Part shown: positions 21,726 through 34,889 of the stretch, in pieces | Position numbering within the stretch: the stretch's first letter is position 1 | How the letters are laid out: each line of letters begins with the position of its first letter | Origin: Chinchilla lanigera | Lineage: Eukaryota > Chordata > Mammalia > Rodentia > Chinchillidae | Reading direction: 5' to 3' | DNA: 64,000 nt | NCBI RefSeq assembly: GCF_000276665.1 | Contig: NW_004955446.1 | Location: forward strand, 14,218,264 to 14,282,263 | Position numbers and translations under genes: made by a program | Notes under the pieces: generated by a model | The model's database searches: none | Told to the model about the DNA's origin: nothing | The model's input: only the letters and a program-made list of their open reading frames with translations

Positions 21726-24700
21726 GTTTAGCATGGTTGGGACACAATTTTGACCATAAACAACTGAAAGAGCCACATTGCCAAGATCTACATACACCCT
21801 GACTAATCGAACAGTTTGACATTAGAGGATGAGCAAACATATATATCTACTGAACATAGTAGAGAGCCCAGATGTTAAGTCAGAATCTGTTTTTTGACAG
21901 AATTCTTTTTTAATTCATACACATATGTCAATTTTGAGAAGCACTAGGCTGGAATAAGAAGCAGCAACAGTGATTATTTGCAATCAAATGACACCACGTG
22001 AGTTCACAAGTCTCAAAATGACCCCACTATTCCTCAAGAACTAAAGTGCAGCATTACCCTCGATCCTTCCCCTCCATGCACGCCCTCCACCAAGGTTGCA
22101 TCCATCAGTAAGTCCCATTGGCTCACACCTCCCAAGCAGATCTTGGTCCGTTTGTGTTCCTCTCTTATGCCTACCTATGCCAAGCTGTTATTATCTTTCT
22201 TCTGAACTTTTAGTAATGATTTCCTGATTTCTTTGCTTATTCTTTTCTTCCTGCAAACAATTTACAAAACCTCTAGTGATCTTAATGATGAGGAAGACAG
22301 AAAATAAACACATAATAAAAGAATTAAAACAACCATTACTGTGATAAATTTGAAAAAAGAAATCAACACCATGATGCCATAAAGAGGAGGAGGCGCGGCC
22401 TCCTGCAGTATCTAACTCTTCTTACCATAGCAAGGCCTCGTTTAACGTTAACTGCTTCCCTAAAAGCCCTTTCTCCAATACGATACACTCACACTGTGAG
22501 GTTAGGGCATCAACATATGAATGGGGGGGTACTATACATGAATCGGTTCATCATGGAGAGATTGGGCAAATCTTTCTGCATCAAGGCATCTGCAGACCTG
22601 AGGCTTGGGGTTAAGCCAGCCGTGCAAAGAATGAAGAAAATATGTGAGGCTCTTTGAAGTATAGGAATTTTTGGATAACAGGAGAGAAAAAAATAAATCC
22701 AGTTATTTCTAGCCTGGTTAGCAGTGAGATTTGACAATCAGACCTATCATCTTCAGGTTTCTATTCTTAAGTGACTCCACTAGCATTGGAAACTGGCATT
22801 CAGGCAAAATTAGAAAGAATACAGAGACTAAGTTACTGGCAGGTTGGAACTGCAACTTTACTTCCAATCCAAAGCTAACACATCTTGCTTAAACTGGTTT
22901 GCTCAAAATCTCCCTCTGCAAAGGGCAAATTCTTGGGATGTCTCATTAACTACTGAGGCTATAAGCCTGTGGCACTGATGGTGATTTAAAAGCATTGGCC
23001 AATTTTGCTACAAAGAAAAAAAAATTCCTCAGAGTGTTCTAGAAGTCTTATTGGTCGAGGTACAGGAGATTCTTATCTTGATCTTTCTAAATCAACCAAA
23101 AAATATTTGACATCATGTGCGGACAGTGTTTTAATGGGCTGCATCTGAAGCTTTCCATTGTAGCGTTGTGCTGTTTACCCAGGCAACTACACTAGCAGAT
23201 TATGGTTGAGACGTGTTCCAAAGCAGGAATGGGAAATGTGAAACCCTTCCACGTTCATTCGACCACACCCCATTATCATTATCTCCAAGCAGGGAGGTGA
23301 ACGGGGAGGACAATAAACATGATCCGTGCTTGATTCACTCTTTCCCACCTCTGACACAGTAATTATTACATGCATCAGAGAGCATCTTGCCCAGGTCAGG
23401 CCCAACAAACTGTTCTTTTCCATGACAGACTTTCAGGGATTGAAATTTCTGTCCAATTTGCTCAACTTTTTCAGGCACTATCCATGTAAACATGTTTTTT
23501 CAGCCATTGTGTGACTGAGAATCATAATCTCAAATCCGTTCAGAATTGTTTGTTGAAAATATTTCCACAGAAAATAATAAAATAATATACACTGCATGTT
23601 GTATTGATGGTAGATAAATTGTATCCTTGTTTGATGGGTTCTGTATGTCACACTCCCTTGGTATGTGGTATCACTGGTTGGTTTCCAAAGGTAATGGCTA
23701 AGGAAATCTAAACTTCACCTTTCTTTACATCGTGTTTATCGTACTTCTCTAAGTGAAAAATATGACAGGACTAAGTAGGTTGCTTATTGAGTCTTCTAAT
23801 GTTCCATTTATACTTGCAGTTTAATTTGCCAGTAATGGGACAAAATTGGAAAAGGTTTTCACATATTATTTCTGAAAATATATTTAATTGTAATTTTTAC
23901 AATAATAAATAGCAGAGAAAGAATCTTACATTCCCCATCCTATGATATATAAAAATGTCTATTATACAAGCACGTGAATTTTAAATTATGAGTATGTTAA
24001 AATAATATATATATATTTTATTCCCACTCAACTTTTAATGAACTACAATTTTTTATTAATAAAATCATTAGAAATCATTTAAGCAATAACCGATGAAATA
24101 GATTTCTACTACCATGTAAAAATCAATATGAAGTGACAGTTATTTACTTGACAGATCAATTTGCTGGAAATGTTTTCAACAAAACCTTTAGATTCTTCTT
24201 GGTTCTCTCCAACAATTCATTTTGGGATCTTTTTCTGTTTTCAGTTTGTACTAATAATCTTTTTCTCTCACAAATAATTCCAAGTTTACTTTAATACAGA
24301 TGGTATTTGTCTATAGCCAAAAAACACTTTCCAAAATGCACCCTAGCTCAACAAACTAGTTTCAAAAGCATCTTCAATGAAAATAAACAGTCAAAACCAA
24401 GATTAACAAATATCAAAATCCCTAAGAGCTTCATAACTGGATATTTTTCACTTCACTAGTCTGAGCAGGTTTATTTTTCAAAAATCTAATGTAGAATTCT
24501 AATGTGTAGGGTACAAAAAATTGATTACTATACATATGATTTAATGGGACATGATAAACATCTGCCATCTCTACTGCATTAAAAACAGAATCTTGTATAT
24601 TTCTTTAAACTATGCCAGATAAAAATGATTACTATGTTTAATTCAGCTTAGCTTACCAAGTATGAAGCAGTTTAGAATGAAACCCTAGACAGTTAGTTGA

Positions 24701-25660
24701 ACAGGCAGGAGAGTTTATTTTTCTGAATTCAGAATTTGTATTTAGATCTCATATTAGCATAAAAATTTTTAAAAAATATTTTCAATTCCCAGTATTTACC
24801 AAGGACTGCACCACATAATAATGTTACAGCAGTGACCAAAATTATCACTCTGAAATCATTAATTAAAGTATATAAATATGCAGAAGGCAGTTTAGTTCCC
24901 ATTCATCTTTTATCAATTATATGCTCAATGAACTGCTTTTATTAAGAAAAAAGACAATTATTAGAATTTACAAAACTACAGATATCTTCAGAAATAATGC
25001 ATTCATAGCCCTAGTAGGCTGTTCTGAGCATGTAGTGCCACCCTATGGTCATGTGCCCCAATGACACCAGCTTTTAGGTTGGAGGTCAGGAATCCTTCCT
25101 GGAATGTTTTGTCTTTGTATCAAATCAGTCAGCACAGTAGTAATAGATTGTTGTCCAGATTAAGGTGGCTTGCCCTGGGAGTGAGGGAGGAGAAGGAATC
25201 CTTAGCTAAAAATGTTCCTTCGGTAAAACCAGCACAAAATGCCTCATTCAAAATCTAATCTGAGGGCACTATAGTTACATAGAGGAATTTCCTGTGAAAG
25301 GCTGAAGTTATATAGAGTAACAATAATTATTTTGCAGAGACACCTACCAACATGCTAAAACTAACCTCTCCACGCAATGAGAAATGACATTTAGGAGAAA
25401 CACTGTGGTAAAGAACAGGCTACCAGGTTTGCAGGTATCTAAATTTTAGCCTGAGTTTTATTTGTCAAGAACAGTTCGTCAAGGGCAGAAACTTCTCCAG
25501 AGTAGGGACAGACTAGACTCTTCTTCTTGTTTCTTTATACTGTCATCATTACACTTGGTGTCACTGTCAAACCTCTGACAAAAAAAAATTTAAAGAGGAA
25601 AACAGTAACTTGCTGCAAAAGTTCTTAAATTACTTGTATATTAGATCCTCTCTAAAAAAG
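21726..25660. other. Unique AT-rich DNA, nothing recognised
   Basis: No exon, RNA gene or clear repeat was seen. A GC-rich imperfect palindrome AGGAGGC-gcg-GCCTCCT sits at 22388-22404. A short (TA)n run is near 24005-24017. Confidence 0.45.
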
Positions 25661-25667
25661 TGCTGAA

Positions 25668-25783
25668 GGGGCTGGGGATTTAGCTCAGCGGCAAAGCACC
25701 TGCCTGGCAAGCGCAAGGTCGTGAGTTTGATTCCTGGTACCAGAAGAAAACCAAAAACAAACAAACAAAAAAAGATTTAAAAA
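25668..25783 (+). mobile_element. ID SINE (tRNA-derived)
   Basis: The core 'ggggctggggatttagctca' to 'gcaaggtcgtgagtttgatt' has an A-rich tail with CAAA units. Target-site duplication TGCTGAA (25661-25667 and 25784-25790), possibly longer with mismatches in the flanking A run. Confidence 0.94.
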
Positions 25784-25790
25784 TGCTGAA

Positions 25791-28249
25791 ATGACCCAAG
25801 GCTTTTCATCTTTTTCTTGATCAAGAGCTGGAGATAACTGGCATTTTGTCTCATGTTGAAAGGCAGTGATGTCAAAAGAGGTCTGCTTTGCTTAGGAAAC
25901 TCACCATTCAGGAAAGTTAAAGTAATTTCCAGTTCAATAAAACCATTTCTGCTATTCAAGTTTTTCATGACCAATATGCAGCTGGCAATTTCCATATAGC
26001 CAAAAGTCACAGCACTTTGGTATGGGTAGAACTCTGGCACAGAGGAAGCAGGACTCCTTTCATAATTTCAGCTGTTAAGAGCTTCTAAGCTTAGGGATAT
26101 CCTCCTGAGAATGTTGAAAAGTTCCCCAGAAGAGCAACAATTTTTGAAATTTATCATCTGATTACCTTAGCACCCCATCTCCAAAGGCAGGAATTACTTA
26201 GTAATATAGTATATGACTATTTAAAGTTATATTATAAAATGTGTCAAATGAGATGAAATAAAAATGTTATGGTAAATTTTTTTATAAGTTTCCTGAAAAA
26301 GTAATCAAAGCCACATTTTAAGTAGGCTTTAGAGTTTTTGCATTTCTTGGAGTATCAAAATGATAAACATCATTTAGTCATTCAGCACCCATTGTCCTGT
26401 ACTCTGAGTAAATACCTTGCTATATAATATCCATATAAAGATTAGCAAAAACAATCAAACAAACAAACAATCTCTGCCTAGTCAAGAGAAATATTATTGT
26501 GACTTGGCCAGAATAATCTGATTTAAGGTCTTAGCAGGAGTTAGTTCAAATTATGAATCGTATCTTACTCTTTACAAGAATAATAGAGCATTATGTCAAC
26601 TGATAATCAAATGAACATACCGTATTGCTATGAGAAATTAGTGTATTCCATTAAAAAATAATTATTATATTTTTGACAAAAGTAGTATGAAAAATGGCAA
26701 TTTTTTGCCAGAAAGAAGTTCACTTGATTAAGCCAGATAACTTTAATCATGATAAAATACTCTACTAATAAAATTTTTGAAGCTGTAAATAGGTAAGATA
26801 CATAGTGAGATTCTAATGACAAATTACATACACCAGGGAATGCAGGTCCTCTGCCAGGTACTCATTAATAAATTTGCCTCTAAGGAAGTTATTAGCAGCC
26901 TAGAGGGGAATCAAGATGCCAGTCAAGGTGAGACTTTCTCTCTTAGAATTCACTGGTATTAAGGATAGACAGAAAAGTACATGTAACTCTCAGCCCTGCT
27001 TTTCTGACTTGCCCAAATCATGAAAGAATCTATCCCATCTCCTATTTGCCTTATTCTTGGCCAAATTCTCCAAGATCAGAAACTACTCCCTTTTCTCTTA
27101 ATTGTTACAAGCTCCTTAGGATACCAGTTAGCAAATTAACACCTATATAAATAGTTATCAAATGACCTCGTAGTGGAAAACCTTCCAAAAATGTCCACTA
27201 ACTCCCAGGGAGTAATTTATGAATAGGATTTCACTGATTTTGATCTCTATGTGGCCCACTCTATAGATCAGAAGATGAATGGACTAATAAACATGTTCAT
27301 AAATGGTTCCTATTTTGGATATTTAGTCACAGGGCTCAGGTTAACTTCAACTTGCCTAATTTTATCCTATGATCTCTATTATCTCTAATTTTGTCCCCCA
27401 TCATTAATAACCCCAGTTTCACGTCCATTGCTTGCAGAACCCTCTGTATTTTTTCTAGTATTCTAACTCCTTTTAAGGGAGAGATTTTGTTTTCTTTTGA
27501 AGAAATTTATTTCTGTTCTCCCCTCCAGTGGACTGAAAAAACAAAGTGTTCTGCAGGGGAGATATATTTAATATGAAAAGATTCTATCCGATGGCCTCAT
27601 CTGGGCTTTAAAATTTGGACAGTAAAAATAAAACTCAATTATTTTGGAGGATAAAAAACAATGGTGCCTGGAATAATTCACTTGTGATAAATTAGTGCTT
27701 TATAAGTGAGCAAAACCAAAACAAGTTCAGGTAACAATAGCATTTGTTTGAAAACCATGTGGCATTTCCCATATACTCTTAGTAGCATAGTGAAAATAGA
27801 CATTTGGTGAAGCTGAGATTTCTCCAGAGCCACCTCATCTCCTTTTCACAGACTCGCTCATGGGAACCACCTTGTCCTTTCTTTTGATTTTGAGGCTTTT
27901 TCTGTGTCTTTAAGATCATGCAATGTTTCTTGTTTGTCTGTTCTTTCCCATGATCATTGCCCAATGACACCAGGTTCAGCCAACTTCCATCCACAAGGAT
28001 CTGAGTTTGCCCACAGCTATGTCTCCCAACTGTCCTTGATTTCTGTTCTCTGTGTCCTCAGCTGCAGCTTGTCCCTGGAACTATTCCCAGTTTTAGGAAC
28101 TAGCCAGAAGCTGACCCACAATACAGGAGGAGTAGAAGAAAGATTTCTCTGGCTTTTTCCAACTCACTGGACCTGTCAGGAGCATCAGAGGAAGTCAACG
28201 CTCGCCATGGCCTTTCCACCCTCATTTGGGTGTTGGCCCCTTGAAACCG
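25791..28249. other. Unique DNA, nothing recognised
   Basis: A 117-codon open frame at 27904-28257 (plus) has no domain and its end overlaps a MIR, so it is probably chance. A (CAAA)-type run is near 26450-26470. Confidence 0.45.
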
Positions 28250-28425
28250 CACAGTGACCCCATGAAGTAGATAGGCCTTTTACAGAGAATAAAGCTGCGG
28301 TTTCCAGAGGTTAAGCCACATGCCCACAATGGCACAGCCACTGAGAGTCAGAGCCAGGATTTGAACCCAAGTGTGCCTGACTCCAGGGATCGTGCTCTTC
28401 ATTGCTACGGACCATTGCGTCTCAG
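28250..28425 (-). mobile_element. MIR SINE
   Basis: Reversed MIR: 'gaggttaagccacatgccca', 'cacagccactgagagtcaga', 'aggatttgaacccaagtg' and 'ctgactccagggatcgtgct'. The tRNA-like head (B box in 'ggatttgaaccc' reversed) is well kept. Confidence 0.9.
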
Positions 28426-28569
28426 ACATTCTAATCTTCAAACATTAGCAATGCCATTCAGGATTATCAGCTCAGACAGATTAAATGTAATCCAAATAAC
28501 TAATCAGTTGTATTTAACATAACTGGAATAAGAGCCTTGTTAATTTATGATAGCTAAGTTTTTGAGTAG

Positions 28570-28735
28570 TTATGTGTCAGGCACTTGCCTAAATAATATA
28601 TTTTTTCTCATTAAAGTCTGACAATAACCACACAAGAAGGTAGTACTATTATTCTTTGCACTGAAAAGAGAGGTGTAGTAGGGTTAAAAAAAAATTGCTC
28701 TGTTTGGTAAGCTGGGGAGAATGAAGATTTGAACT
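28570..28735 (-). mobile_element. MIR SINE
   Basis: 'tgtgtcaggcacttgcctaa', 'caataaccacacaagaagg' and 'gaatgaagatttgaactgg' are the MIR landmarks in reverse order. Confidence 0.7.
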
Positions 28736-31700
28736 GGTATTTCTTACGTACTGTATTTTACTTGAGTTTGATTGAATTATACTGCTTCTATTATAAATGT
28801 GTTCTATATACAAGCTTCACGCAAAGTATTGTTTGTGCATTATGCACTAACCCCTCTTATCTATTTTGAGATATAATATATAACCGACATTTTTTAGCCG
28901 AAGAAACCAAGACTTTTAGTAGTACATTGATAGGGAGTAGTAGAACTAAAATTTAAATTCACACATGATTGATGTGAACATTGATTCTTATAGGAAATGA
29001 TCTGAAAAATAATTTTCCTAAAATAACTTTTACAATGACTGAAGAGGAGGGTCAGAAGACTCAAAAAACTAACAGCTTCTCATTTTTCTTGCAAATCCAT
29101 TCATCTTGAGCTTTGCTTGAGGCCTCCACATCACTTCTTTTATTTGGAAGATGCAGTGTTTTAATCATTAAAAGAAAAAAAAAATGCTGGATTCTGCCTA
29201 CTGGTCACAGATAAACAGTTGTGGCACTAGTATTTTATTTTTACCCTCAATTTGAGAGATGAAACGATCCATGTTGGTGCCTTGCCTCCTGATTGCAGAT
29301 GGATTGGCTGTCTTAGGCAGGCTATTGAAATGCCTGTCACCTACCACCTATTCCATCTTCTCAGAGTCCAAAAGCCTTCCTAATGTGACTGGCTTCCAGT
29401 CACCTGGGGCTATTTAGTAGTTCTGGTTAATGCAATTCTACTGGCTTTTCTGGAAGTGCCACCAGTTCATCCTGTGGTATTATTAGAACAGACTCACATG
29501 GTTACTGACCCGATGTGCCCTCTTTCGTATGGTTACAACCCTCTAAGCTTCACTCTTTGGTTTATATAATATTTTTAGATATGCAAAGTTTTAACCTCCA
29601 CTCTTAGAAATGGCAAATCTTGTTTGGGAATGAACAGAACTGTGACTTTTGATACTGTTTCTATTTTTTTCTCCCTTTAGGGAAGATTTTGGATAATTTC
29701 CCTGTTTCATATTATAATTCCCAATTGTATCGGCATTAATATTTCCAAGTTGAATCTCATTTCACGATTTTGTGCCATATTTCTAGCGTCTCTTTTCCAT
29801 GGTGCATTTCATCCTCTATCCTTACAATTGTTAAACAATTTTTCACTTAACACATTTATCATGCTAACAGGGGATACTATTTACACCCCCTACCAGGACA
29901 CAAATAAAGATATTAAATTAGCCTGATTTCATTCCAAAACCGTAGAGACCTTACTGGACACCATCCTCTGTCTGGGGATGGCCATTTATCACTGCTTTTG
30001 GATTTAGTAATCTGGCTTGTTTTGAACTCATGTGACAGGGCTTCCATAAGAATAAATCTACTTCAAGGGAGAGTTTTGTGTTTTAATATATTAGCTGTGA
30101 TATTGAACGTCGGCTCTTTTAGGTTTACTAAGTTTTTTCCTTCACACTAATTTTGGTAATTCATTCAAAAGAGGGATTAAGTGTGCCTTGGCATTATACA
30201 CACACTGTACTTTGCTTGGAGTTCCATTATCCCAGATGTTCAGAATAAGCAGCTATGGGCACTTTTGAGAGGAAAAGTAAAGTATTCTCAGGCACCCTGA
30301 GAATGCCGGAACTGGTTGATGACCATGAAAAAATGTATTTTATAGTATATAATTCACACACACACACACACATACACATACACGAGTTTTGCATGGCTTA
30401 TGAAGGGACATATTCTGAGAAATGTGTTTTAGGTAATTTAGGCAATGTGGTAACATTATAGAGCATTATAGAGCATTTAAAAAGCTGACATGGCTACACT
30501 ATCACTAGACAATATTATCTTATGGGATCACCAATCCATACATAACTTGTAACTAATTGATAGAAATGTTATTATCAGTGCATAACTCTGTGTGTGTGAA
30601 TCTCTATGTGTTTTGTATGCATACATTGTCAAAGCAAGCATATGATGATGTGAGAAGCTAAACTATATAAGAAATAAAAGAGAAGTATTAACCAGATTAC
30701 CTGAAAATAGGCATCTACACCAAGCTCTGACGTTATGTAGCTGCTTAACCCAGCTATAAGGATCTTGTGGAGCCTTATATGTGAACTGTATAAAGTGAGC
30801 CACAATTATTTTTATTTTATTTCTTATCTTTAACTTTTTATATAGAATAAACAACATGTTTTATGATTGATTAGATAAAGTTATGTGTTAAATTTGGTTC
30901 TGTGTCTTTTTTTGAAGTACTGATTTAGGGAATTCAGGCTTCCTTTGTATATACTCAGAAACCATTTGATTCCAGAATCAAATTATAGCGTTGAAAGATG
31001 AGAGTTGCCAATGCCACTATTTATAGAACAGAGGGGCTTCATTACCTGCCCCATGCTGGAATATTCACCTTCTGTTTGCTTCTAAGGGTTCCTCAGAATA
31101 AAATGGAAAGTCCCTCACCTCTTAATCTCCATGTAGGAAGAGTCAGGAGTTCACATCAAAGCAGCGGTCTTACTTTCCAATTTCAGAGCAGGAGATGAGA
31201 ATAGGCAAGAGGCACGAAGAGGTGTTTGAGACCCTGCACCCCTCTGGGGAGTCAATAGGAATGACAAGATCAACCAGATTTTCTTCTCCCAGATCTCCCC
31301 CCCACAACTACATTAGGAACTCCGTGTCCTGTCCTTCCCCTTGGCCTTGAGTTTTCACAAGTTCTTACTTGGCAATTTAAAGGCAAGACACATAGCCACG
31401 ATCTCCTGTCCTGGCACCTCCCTCTTCGACTAGAGTTCAGTGGAAGCAAAGGGCAGGCAATATTCAAAACCAAGAGGTCACGTTCCGCCAAAACACAAGA
31501 GAGTTGCGAAGTTGTTTATTCACAGAAACACTAAAACCAAAGAAAAGTATGCACTTTATTTAATCAAAGACATATCATTTGAAAACCAAGTTTCCCAGAG
31601 CAAATTATGTCCATTTTTAATACCACTGAAATATCTCTATCCTTTAATTAAGTCATCTGTAATGCACAAAGTAACGAGACACTCAGTGCTTCAAAAATTG

Positions 31701-32127
31701 TACAAATATTTTGTAATCATTAGATTCTAAAAGCAGTCCCATAAAGTATCAAATGCATGAAAGAAAACGAAAGAAAAATGATTTCCTATTTTTATAAAAA
31801 TACATAACTGCATAGGAAAGTGAGTAGGAGAATAGTCAATAAAATGTAAAATGTTTACTTTGGGATTGTAGAATTTTGGTTGACTTTTACTCTCCCTATA
31901 AATTTTCTGTATATGGCTCTCTAGTCTAAGTAAAAAAATATTGTAATCTAAAAAGACAAGGCTATTTTAATTTTGAGAAATATTAAAACAAAGATACCTT
32001 TCAGGTATGTATACAATTTTTGAGCTTGTTTTTCATGGCAGTGCCCCCATATTTCCCCTATTCAATCTCTTCTTTAACTTTCATTGTCTATTTTAAAATT
32101 CAGTACTTTAAAATTGTCTTTCAATGC
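28736..32127. other. Unique AT-rich DNA, nothing recognised
   Basis: It contains a (CA)n run at 30354-30384 and a small tandem pair of 'attatagagc' near 30455-30475. No exon or named repeat was recognised. Confidence 0.45.
30354..30384. repeat. (CA)n microsatellite
   Basis: CA dinucleotides with two CATA interruptions. Confidence 0.85.
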
Positions 32128-32141
32128 ATAAAATGTTTTAA

Positions 32142-32296
32142 TTTTGCTGAGTGTGGTGGCGCACGTCTATACTCCCAGCACTCAGAAGGCTGAGGTAAGA
32201 GGATCACTGTGAGTTCAAGGCCAGCTTGGGCTACAAAGTGAGTTCAAGGTCAGCCTGAACTACATAGTGAGGCCCTGTCTCAAAAAGACAAATAAA
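32142..32296 (+). mobile_element. B1 SINE (7SL-derived)
   Basis: 'gctgagtgtggtggcgcacg' head, 'ggctgaggtaagaggatcac' middle, and the internal duplication ('aaggccagcttgggctacaa' then 'aaggtcagcctgaactacat'). Target-site duplications ATAAAATGTTTTAA are exact over 14 bp (32128-32141 and 32297-32310). Confidence 0.95.
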
Positions 32297-32354
32297 ATAA
32301 AATGTTTTAACTTTATGAAGTAAAATTGGCATACTTTTAGCTAATCTTGGTATG

Positions 32355-32589
32355 TGATAGTATGTGGCTGTTACAGTTTATATTGAAATTCTCATATGTT
32401 TAGAGATAGGGCTTTCCGAAGGTGACTGATCGTGACTGGCTCGTGGGGATCCTGTACTAGTCATTGGGTTACTCCATGGACGAGCTCCCGGCTGAATGTG
32501 CTGAGAAATGGAGCCTGGTTGGAGGCGGTGGACACTGGAGGTGTGACTTGAGAGGCTTATTTATGTCCCCACCAGCTTGCAGCAAAGTT
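32355..32589 (+). mobile_element. ERVL-MaLR LTR fragment
   Basis: 'tgtggctgttacagtttata', then 'cattgggttactccatggac', then 'tgtgctgagaaatggagcct' and 'ggaggcggtggacactgga' resemble the 5' and middle part of a MaLR LTR. The 3' part with the polyadenylation signal is missing, and an antisense L1 follows directly. Confidence 0.6.
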
Positions 32590-32870
32590 TTCATTGTATT
32601 GTACAAGTTTTTCACTTCTTTGGTTAAGCTAATTTTTTAACCTTTTTATGTTATTGCCAATTGAATTTTCATAATTTCCTTCGGGGGTTGGCCATTGTTA
32701 ATGTACAGATATGGAACTACTCGTATTTTAATTTCGAATCCTGCCACTTTGCTGAATTTATGTATTAAGTGTAGTAGGCTTTGGGAGAAATACTTAAGGT
32801 TTTCTATATATAAAATGACATAATTTACAAAATTATTTTTGATAGCCAAACATTATTCCCAGTTTCACAA
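32590..32870 (-). mobile_element. LINE-1 ORF2 (reverse transcriptase region) fragment, antisense
   Basis: Reverse L1 ORF2 landmarks on the plus strand: 'cactttgctgaatttatg' and 'ggttttctatatataaaatg'. Minus-strand translation (67 open codons at 32849-32646) matches the stretch just after the RT catalytic loop (ILYIEN, then HKFSKVAG). The catalytic A-D-D is lost here, replaced by V-N-Y. Confidence 0.85.
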
Positions 32871-33832
32871 AATCCTGTTACCACAGTAGAAACATTCTTA
32901 TTTTTTGTGTTTCCAAAATGAGTACCAGCCAGTATAGGTGACTGTCACATGGATGGTGATTCAACATACAGGTATAAGTATCTGTCTTCTTTACTTTGTC
33001 TAATATTGTTTACATGTCTAGGACTTTACTACTGAGATATGAATTATTTTATTGTGTTACTTTCTTTTTATTTCTCTTTCGTAAAACTATTCTATCTCTT
33101 TCTATTTGTTTTTCAATTTATACACATATAAAGAGACTAATTACCTATACATTTTAAAGTATAAAAATGGCATTATAAAATATTTATAAAAATGAAGGAT
33201 TGAGAACAATTACTTAAGAAGATGGAGTCAAGTGAAAATTTTTATTCATAATTTCTGTATATCAGTATATTATTTTCAAAGCTTGTAATACTTTTCCCTC
33301 TCCCCAGTGATTCAGATGTGGGCAAGATACAATGGTCAATCTTCCCACCTATCTCCTATCCCCTGGTACTATTAGCATTTCCTGAGTATAGACCATGAGT
33401 AACTACATGTCATGATGAAGAACCATCCCACATCTATCAGGCATTCATGTAGGTGAAAAACCTGTTTGTCTTGCAAAATCTTTACAAATTCCCTCTGTGA
33501 AAGTCATTAGATTAAAACACTATATTTGTCCACTAATGACATATTCCAAACCCAGAGTTAGACCACCACACCTTTCAATACAACTTTAGCCAGCCTCATC
33601 AAAACCCTGATCCCTGCTACTGACAATCTCATGAAATCATGATTTCCTGAGGAACTTACTGTTCCCTCTCTTGAGGATATATCTATTTCAGGATATACCA
33701 TGCTTTAGATTTATAGGGTACAGAAACATGTGCAACTAGCTTGGTTTTGTGCTTGATAAGAGTGACAAAAATGATTGGGGTGTCTTCCAGCCACATGAAA
33801 TTGCATCAACTATGCACAATGACCGCTGATAT
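32871..33832. other. Unique AT-rich DNA, nothing recognised
   Basis: It may contain further decayed L1 at its left edge (to about 33110). No exon was seen. Confidence 0.4.
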
Positions 33833-34186
33833 TGCCATGGTTGGAAATTCCCTCCATAACTCATGTTAAAATGCAATTGCCATTGTAGCAATATTAAAAA
33901 ATTGGACTTTTAGGAGGTGATTAAAGCATGGGATTAAAATTGTTATTATTGAACTGGGTTAGCTACTCTCATGTCACAAAGTACATTTATTATAGTTTGG
34001 ACCTTTCCTGTCCCTCGCTGTGTCTCACAGGGTGTACTTGTTTGTCCTTCTACTATGTTAAAATGCAGCATGAAGCCCCTTGCCCTTGAAACTTGAACTC
34101 TTAAGCCTCTGTAACTGTCAGCCAAGTAAGCTTCTATTGTTTATATTTTATTCAGTCTGTCATAGTTGCAGAAAATATACTAAGAC
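33833..34186 (+). mobile_element. ERVL-MaLR LTR
   Basis: It starts 'tgccatggttggaaattccc' and continues 'cataactcatgttaaaatg' and 'cttttaggaggtgattaaag', then 'gtaactgtcagccaagtaag'. It ends '...tactaagaca'. The order and the ends match MaLR LTRs. It stands about 100 bp from the minus-strand MaLR provirus and in the opposite orientation. No target-site duplication was identified. Confidence 0.8.
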
Positions 34187-34293
34187 AAATACTATTTATC
34201 TTAGGTTCCTGTAGAGGTCAACTACCAACTATACTGCTTCTTAGTCCCAACCTAGCTCTGCGGTTACTGCCCTAAGGAAGACTTAGAATGCTC

Positions 34294-34616
34294 TGTCTTG
34301 CCCATCTTCTTTGTTGCTGAGACAGAATACCCAACACCGACAACTTAAAGGAAGAGAGGCTCACCATTTCAGAGGTCTCAGTCCAGGCATAGTGGAGCGT
34401 CTGGTACAGGAAAGCTGCTCACCCCATGATGGTCAAGAAGCCGAAGAAAAGGGATGAGTCAAAAAGGAAAATATACTCTTGCAGGCCATGCCTTCAGTGA
34501 TCCGCTTCTTCCAACTTCTTCTTCAGCTATCGTGCCCCGTGATCCAATAACCTTTTAAAATCCCACCTCCAAGTACATGAAGCTTTTGAGGGAACACCCC
34601 AGATCTAAACGCAACA
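34294..34616 (-). repeat. 3' LTR of MaLR provirus
   Basis: The plus strand begins 'tgtcttgcccatcttctttg' and ends '...gatctaaacgcaaca', with TG/CA ends. In minus orientation this is the 3' LTR. Its sequence is parallel to the solo LTR at 9048-9397. Confidence 0.8.
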
Positions 34617-34791
34617 TCTGGACCTGCCCCCCAAAAGACTCATGTCTGTATCTTTAAGCAAAATCACATCTAGTCGATGTTTAAGAGTTGTCAAAATTTG
34701 AACAGTTTCAGCAGTGCTTAAAAGTTCATCTCCAAAGTCAGCTCTGAAACACAAGGAACACTCTTACCTGTGAACACTTGTAAAAATAAGA

Positions 34792-34889
34792 AATAAAGTT
34801 AAACATTGCATGGTAAACATTTCTGTTACAAAAAGAGAAAAATAAAGTTAAACACTGCAGGGTAAATACTTCTCTTACAGAGACAGAAA
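34792..34889. repeat. 49-bp tandem duplication (2 copies)
   Basis: 'aataaagttaaacattgca' followed by 'tggtaaacatttctgttaca' recurs as 'aataaagttaaacactgca' and 'gggtaaatacttctcttaca' at a period of 49 bp. It lies within the MaLR internal region. Confidence 0.8.

Noticed and set aside
27904..28257. 117-codon plus-strand open frame as a host gene
   Set aside because: No domain, its end overlaps a MIR, and it has no start context or splice evidence.
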